A DNA stretch of 8,377 nucleotides, from the NCBI GenBank assembly GCA_003135315.1, contig PLBD01000549.1:1-8377 (forward strand). The letters are read 5' to 3'. The notes beneath the pieces are model-generated. The model saw only the letters and a list, made by a program, of their open reading frames with translations. It was not told the origin of the DNA and ran no database searches. Source of the DNA: Acidobacteriaceae bacterium. Lineage in GTDB: Bacteria; Acidobacteriota; Terriglobia; Terriglobales; Acidobacteriaceae. Shown piece by piece: positions 6,177 through 8,377 of the stretch (position 1 is the stretch's first letter; each line of letters begins with the position of its first letter). The translations under genes were made by a program, and so were the position numbers.

Positions 6177-7196
6177 TCACTTCACATCCTTCATCGGCAG
6201 CAGCGAACCGTACTCGTGTCCACTGCTGTCCACGGCGCGGGCGATCACGGAGCTGAATCCATCACGCAGTTCGGGATACTTGGCGACAATGGCTTTGATA
6301 ACGGTCATATTGTCCCGGAAGGCCGCTTCCGGATTCGCCGCCGCGGCATTTTCGTAACGAACGCGCAGGTCCAGACTGTTGTCCACCGGCACGGCAGCCA
6401 GTTCCGTCACCTTGAATACCTTGCCGTTGGCCGAAAGGCTCAGCGGCGCAGCCTCGCTGGGCAGGTCGCCGGGACGCGCACCCTGCATCTCATCGGCAAT
6501 CTTGTCGAGCTGCGGCGTGCTCATGAAGTCGACCGGCGCCGTCAAGTCCCACGCTGTCAGATAGTAGAACCAGGCATTGTGCGACTGCCCCTTGGCTTTG
6601 TACTCTCGCGCCCTGGCCAGATACCACTGGCCATCATGGCCGCCGAGTTCATCCAGCCTCGGATAGTATCCCGCCAGCTTCCACGCCGTCCCAATGTTCT
6701 CCAAAACCAGCGTCAGGGTGATTGGATCCTTGCCATCGACCTTCTGGATGACAATCGCATAACGGGCTGGTGGCAAATTGGGGATGAAGAACGCGAGCCG
6801 GTCAGGCGAATTATAAATACCGCAATAAAACTCCGCACGTGGCAGGGGCGCTTTGGCCTGCGAAGCGTCCAGCAGGTAGGTTCCCGCGATAGTCGACTGG
6901 CCCTGCGCCAGATATGGCTTGTTGGTCACTACGGCCTGCTCGATGGCGCTGAAATCACCCGAGATCTGCGGAATGGAATTCGCCTTCAGCCCGGCCACGT
7001 CGCCATTCCTGGACATTTCGAGGTATTGCTTCGCGGCACCATCGATAGCACCCTTCGTGACTGCGTCCAGGTCGGGGCCGGAATAGCAAGTCTGGCCGGT
7101 TAAGGCATGGGAAACCGCCAAGACCGCGACCAACAGTAGTACAACTCGAAGCAGGAAGCGTTGCTTTTGAACATGGAGGTAGAGCATTCGAGTCAT
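6177..7196 (-). CDS. Secreted protein of unknown function
   Basis: I do not recognise a named family. The 339-residue protein starts MTRMLYLHVQKQR with a basic N-region, then a hydrophobic core (LLRVVLLLVAVLAVSHAL, residues 15-32) that looks like a Sec signal peptide with cleavage near residues 31-35. No lipobox is present. The mature part has only two cysteines, C37 and C125 (FYCGIY), which could form a disulfide in the periplasm. Residues about 45-190 (QYLEMSRNGDVAGLKA ... ENIGTAWKLAGYYPR) have the rhythm of an NTF2-like alpha+beta domain. They are followed by a helix pair (WYLARAREYKAKGQ, NAWFYYLTAWDL) reminiscent of a TPR unit. Both fold ideas are inference. The ATG at 7196 was chosen because the signal peptide follows directly and a weak GGGGA lies just upstream. 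A TTG at 7313 would add 39 unlikely residues. Similar uncharacterised proteins seem common in Acidobacteriota. Confidence 0.82.
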   Translation of the reverse strand: MTRMLYLHVQKQRFLLRVVLLLVAVLAVSHALTGQTCYSGPDLDAVTKGAIDGAAKQYLEMSRNGDVAGLKANSIPQISGDFSAIEQAVVTNKPYLAQGQSTIAGTYLLDASQAKAPLPRAEFYCGIYNSPDRLAFFIPNLPPARYAIVIQKVDGKDPITLTLVLENIGTAWKLAGYYPRLDELGGHDGQWYLARAREYKAKGQSHNAWFYYLTAWDLTAPVDFMSTPQLDKIADEMQGARPGDLPSEAAPLSLSANGKVFKVTELAAVPVDNSLDLRVRYENAAAANPEAAFRDNMTVIKAIVAKYPELRDGFSSVIARAVDSSGHEYGSLLPMKDVK

Positions 7197-7386
7197 GGCG
7201 TCCCCGGGTCGTAGTAGCGGCTGCGGGCAGTCCGCATCCTGATAAACCTGATTCGCCGCAACGCAGCCGTTTCGGCATTTAGCCGCTCTGACGAATATTG
7301 CCGATCGAGCCAAACAAGCTGGTCGAACGCGGTTTAGAATAGAACCGACGGCGAAACTATGGAAGTGCCCCGCCGTCTAAGACTAT

Positions 7387-8235
7387 ATGTTACGCCTTGG
7401 GAAAAGTTTGGGATGTGCGGTGATTGCGGCTGCGCTGACAATGCCGATCGCGCGAGCCAGTGCGCAGGCGCTTACGCCCCAGCCAACCACAACACCAGTC
7501 GCGACACTTCCTCATGCGTCGCCGCCAGCAGCAACGGCTTCCCCCAACGCCCACGCACGTCACAAGAAAGCGGTTCCTGTAGCGGAAGTGCCGCCAACCC
7601 CTGCTCCACCACCCCCGACGCTTGAGCAGCTGCCGCCGACGCCACCGCAGGTCAGCTTTCAGAACGGGAAGTTGACAATAGATGCCACCAACTCCACGTT
7701 GGCGCAGGTGCTGCGAGCGGTGCAATCGCGGACTGGTGCGTCAATTGACATCCCCGCCGGAGCCGGCAGTGACAGGGTGGTGGCGCAACTGGGTCCCGGT
7801 CAGCCCCGCGACGTTCTGCACGCGCTGCTGAACGGATCGAAGTTCGACTACGTAATCCTGGGGGTGACCGGTGGCGATCCGGGCGCGGTGCAGAAGGTGA
7901 TTTTGACGCCGCGGCAAGGTGGGGCAACCATTACGGCACAAGGCAACAATCCGCGGCAGTCGACGCCCGACGACGAGTCGCCGGCAGATGAAGGTGTCCC
8001 CGTCGCTGACACCGCGGAAAATGAGTATCAGGCTCCTGAACAACCGCCTCCACCATCGAGCGGGTTCCACCGTCCCATGATGCCGGGAGGGGGACAGATC
8101 GAGCCGGGCTCAGCATTCGTGAATGGCGAAGTGCAAAACGGGCAGAGGATTCCTGATCAGCAGATGCAGCAGCTCCAGCAGATGCAACAGCAGCAGCAAC
8201 TGAATCCGGTCAACCAGAACCCCCAGCCGCAATAG
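7387..8235 (+). CDS. Secreted Pro/Gln-rich protein with an STN-like (secretin/TonB short N-terminal) domain
   Basis: The 282-residue protein has a signal peptide (residues 1-26, core CAVIAAALTMPIA, cleavage likely after ASA). A Pro/Ala-rich spacer follows to about residue 88, including PTPAPPPPTLEQLPPTPPQ. A compact domain spans about residues 89-176: VSFQNGKLTIDATNSTLAQVLRAV, then TGASIDIP, then the DVLHALLNGSKFDYVILG helix-strand. This beta-alpha-beta pattern fits the STN fold found before secretins and some TonB receptors. A disordered acidic/Pro region and a tail very rich in Gln and Met follow (QQMQQLQQMQQQQQL). There is no secretin barrel or plug, so the domain stands alone. It is probably periplasmic and may bind peptidoglycan or a partner protein of an export or pilus machine; that is inference. 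Only a weak purine-rich stretch precedes the ATG. It ends 15 bases from the convergent mtnA stop. Confidence 0.82.
   Translation: MLRLGKSLGCAVIAAALTMPIARASAQALTPQPTTTPVATLPHASPPAATASPNAHARHKKAVPVAEVPPTPAPPPPTLEQLPPTPPQVSFQNGKLTIDATNSTLAQVLRAVQSRTGASIDIPAGAGSDRVVAQLGPGQPRDVLHALLNGSKFDYVILGVTGGDPGAVQKVILTPRQGGATITAQGNNPRQSTPDDESPADEGVPVADTAENEYQAPEQPPPPSSGFHRPMMPGGGQIEPGSAFVNGEVQNGQRIPDQQMQQLQQMQQQQQLNPVNQNPQPQ
8158..8202 (+). repeat. CAG-rich trinucleotide stretch coding a Gln-rich tail
   Basis: Imperfect CAG/CAA/ATG codon repeats inside the 3' end of the STN-like gene encode a run of Gln broken by Met and Leu. Such tracts can change length by replication slippage; here the frame remains open. 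Confidence 0.6.
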
Positions 8236-8237
8236 CC

Positions 8238-8250
8238 ACGCGAATCGCGT
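8238..8250. terminator. Short palindrome between convergent genes
   Basis: ACGCGAATCGCGT (8238-8250) is a near-perfect palindrome that could form a 5-bp GC-rich stem with an AAT loop. It fills the 15-base gap between two convergent stop codons. Its place suggests a role in ending both transcripts, but the stem is short and no proper U-run follows. Confidence 0.25.
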
Positions 8251-8377
8251 TTACGTGTTAACTCTCATCGAAGCGCTCAGGGTCTCAGTGTAGGGCTCCC
8301 GCAAAATCCCACGCTCGGTGATGATCGCTGAGACATAGTGATGCGGGGTTACATCGAAGGCTGGATTCTCTACCATT
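8251..8377 (-). CDS. mtnA: Methylthioribose-1-phosphate isomerase, C-terminal part (5' end beyond window)
   Basis: The minus strand from the window edge reads VENPAFDVTPHHYVSAIITE, then RGILREPY, and stops at TAA (8253-8251), about 42 residues. NPAFDVTP...AIITERG is the highly conserved C-terminal signature of MtnA, which converts 5-methylthioribose-1-phosphate to the ribulose form in methionine salvage. The related eIF2B-type and ribose-1,5-bisphosphate isomerases share the fold, but this tail fits MtnA best. The start and the catalytic residues lie outside the window. Confidence 0.87.
   Translation of the reverse strand, partial: MVENPAFDVTPHHYVSAIITERGILREPYTETLSASMRVNT

Noticed and set aside
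6162..7103. Long (313-residue) open frame on the plus strand
   Set aside because: It lies antisense to the secreted-protein gene at 6177-7196, whose frame has a signal peptide and protein-like composition; the plus-strand product has no recognisable motif and an Arg/Gln-rich shadow-like composition.
8158..8202. CAG-rich tract as a CRISPR or regulatory repeat
   Set aside because: It is in frame inside a gene and codes for a Gln-rich tail; there are no spacers or regular repeat units.

Overview
The window looks like a chromosomal piece of an Acidobacteriota genome (Terriglobia/Koribacter-like). The reasons are a very large Oar-type TonB-dependent receptor of the kind greatly expanded in that phylum, a LigD-type end-joining ligase, several secreted proteins without a named family, and a GC-rich coding style. 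This assignment rests on protein character only, not on a search.

Layout from left to right. (1) 1-2981 (+): a 5'-truncated Oar-like outer-membrane receptor ending in a classic C-terminal Phe. (2) 2982-3340: no convincing gene, but a perfect 9-bp inverted repeat and a 9-bp tandem duplication. (3) 3341-3415 (-): tRNA-Val(CAC) with encoded CCA and a plausible promoter. (4) 3554-5462 (+): a broken ligD locus. The 3'-phosphoesterase (PE) domain is intact. A run of nine A ends its frame, and the ATP-dependent ligase domain continues in the -1 frame. A TAA then sits where the family normally has Trp, and the rest of the ligase OB fold follows in the same frame. A short piece resembling the start of the polymerase domain may follow in a third frame and runs into the next gene. 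(5) 5459-6016 (-): a DinB/YfiT-like putative metal-dependent protein. (6) 6053-6176: a structured intergenic segment with nested inverted repeats and a T-run on the minus strand. (7) 6177-7196 (-): a secreted protein of unknown function. (8) 7387-8235 (+): a secreted Pro/Gln-rich protein with an STN-like domain. (9) 8251-8377 (-): the 3' end of mtnA (methylthioribose-1-phosphate isomerase), convergent with the previous gene.

The genes do not form one pathway. The only internally linked set is the ligD locus, which would belong to bacterial non-homologous end joining with Ku, and no ku gene is visible here. The most interesting signal is the step-wise breakage of ligD: the PE module survives intact, the ligase is separated from it by a potentially slippery A9 run, and the ligase lacks its motif VI region because of a nonsense codon. 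I see no CRISPR array, phage, insertion sequence or clear defence system.
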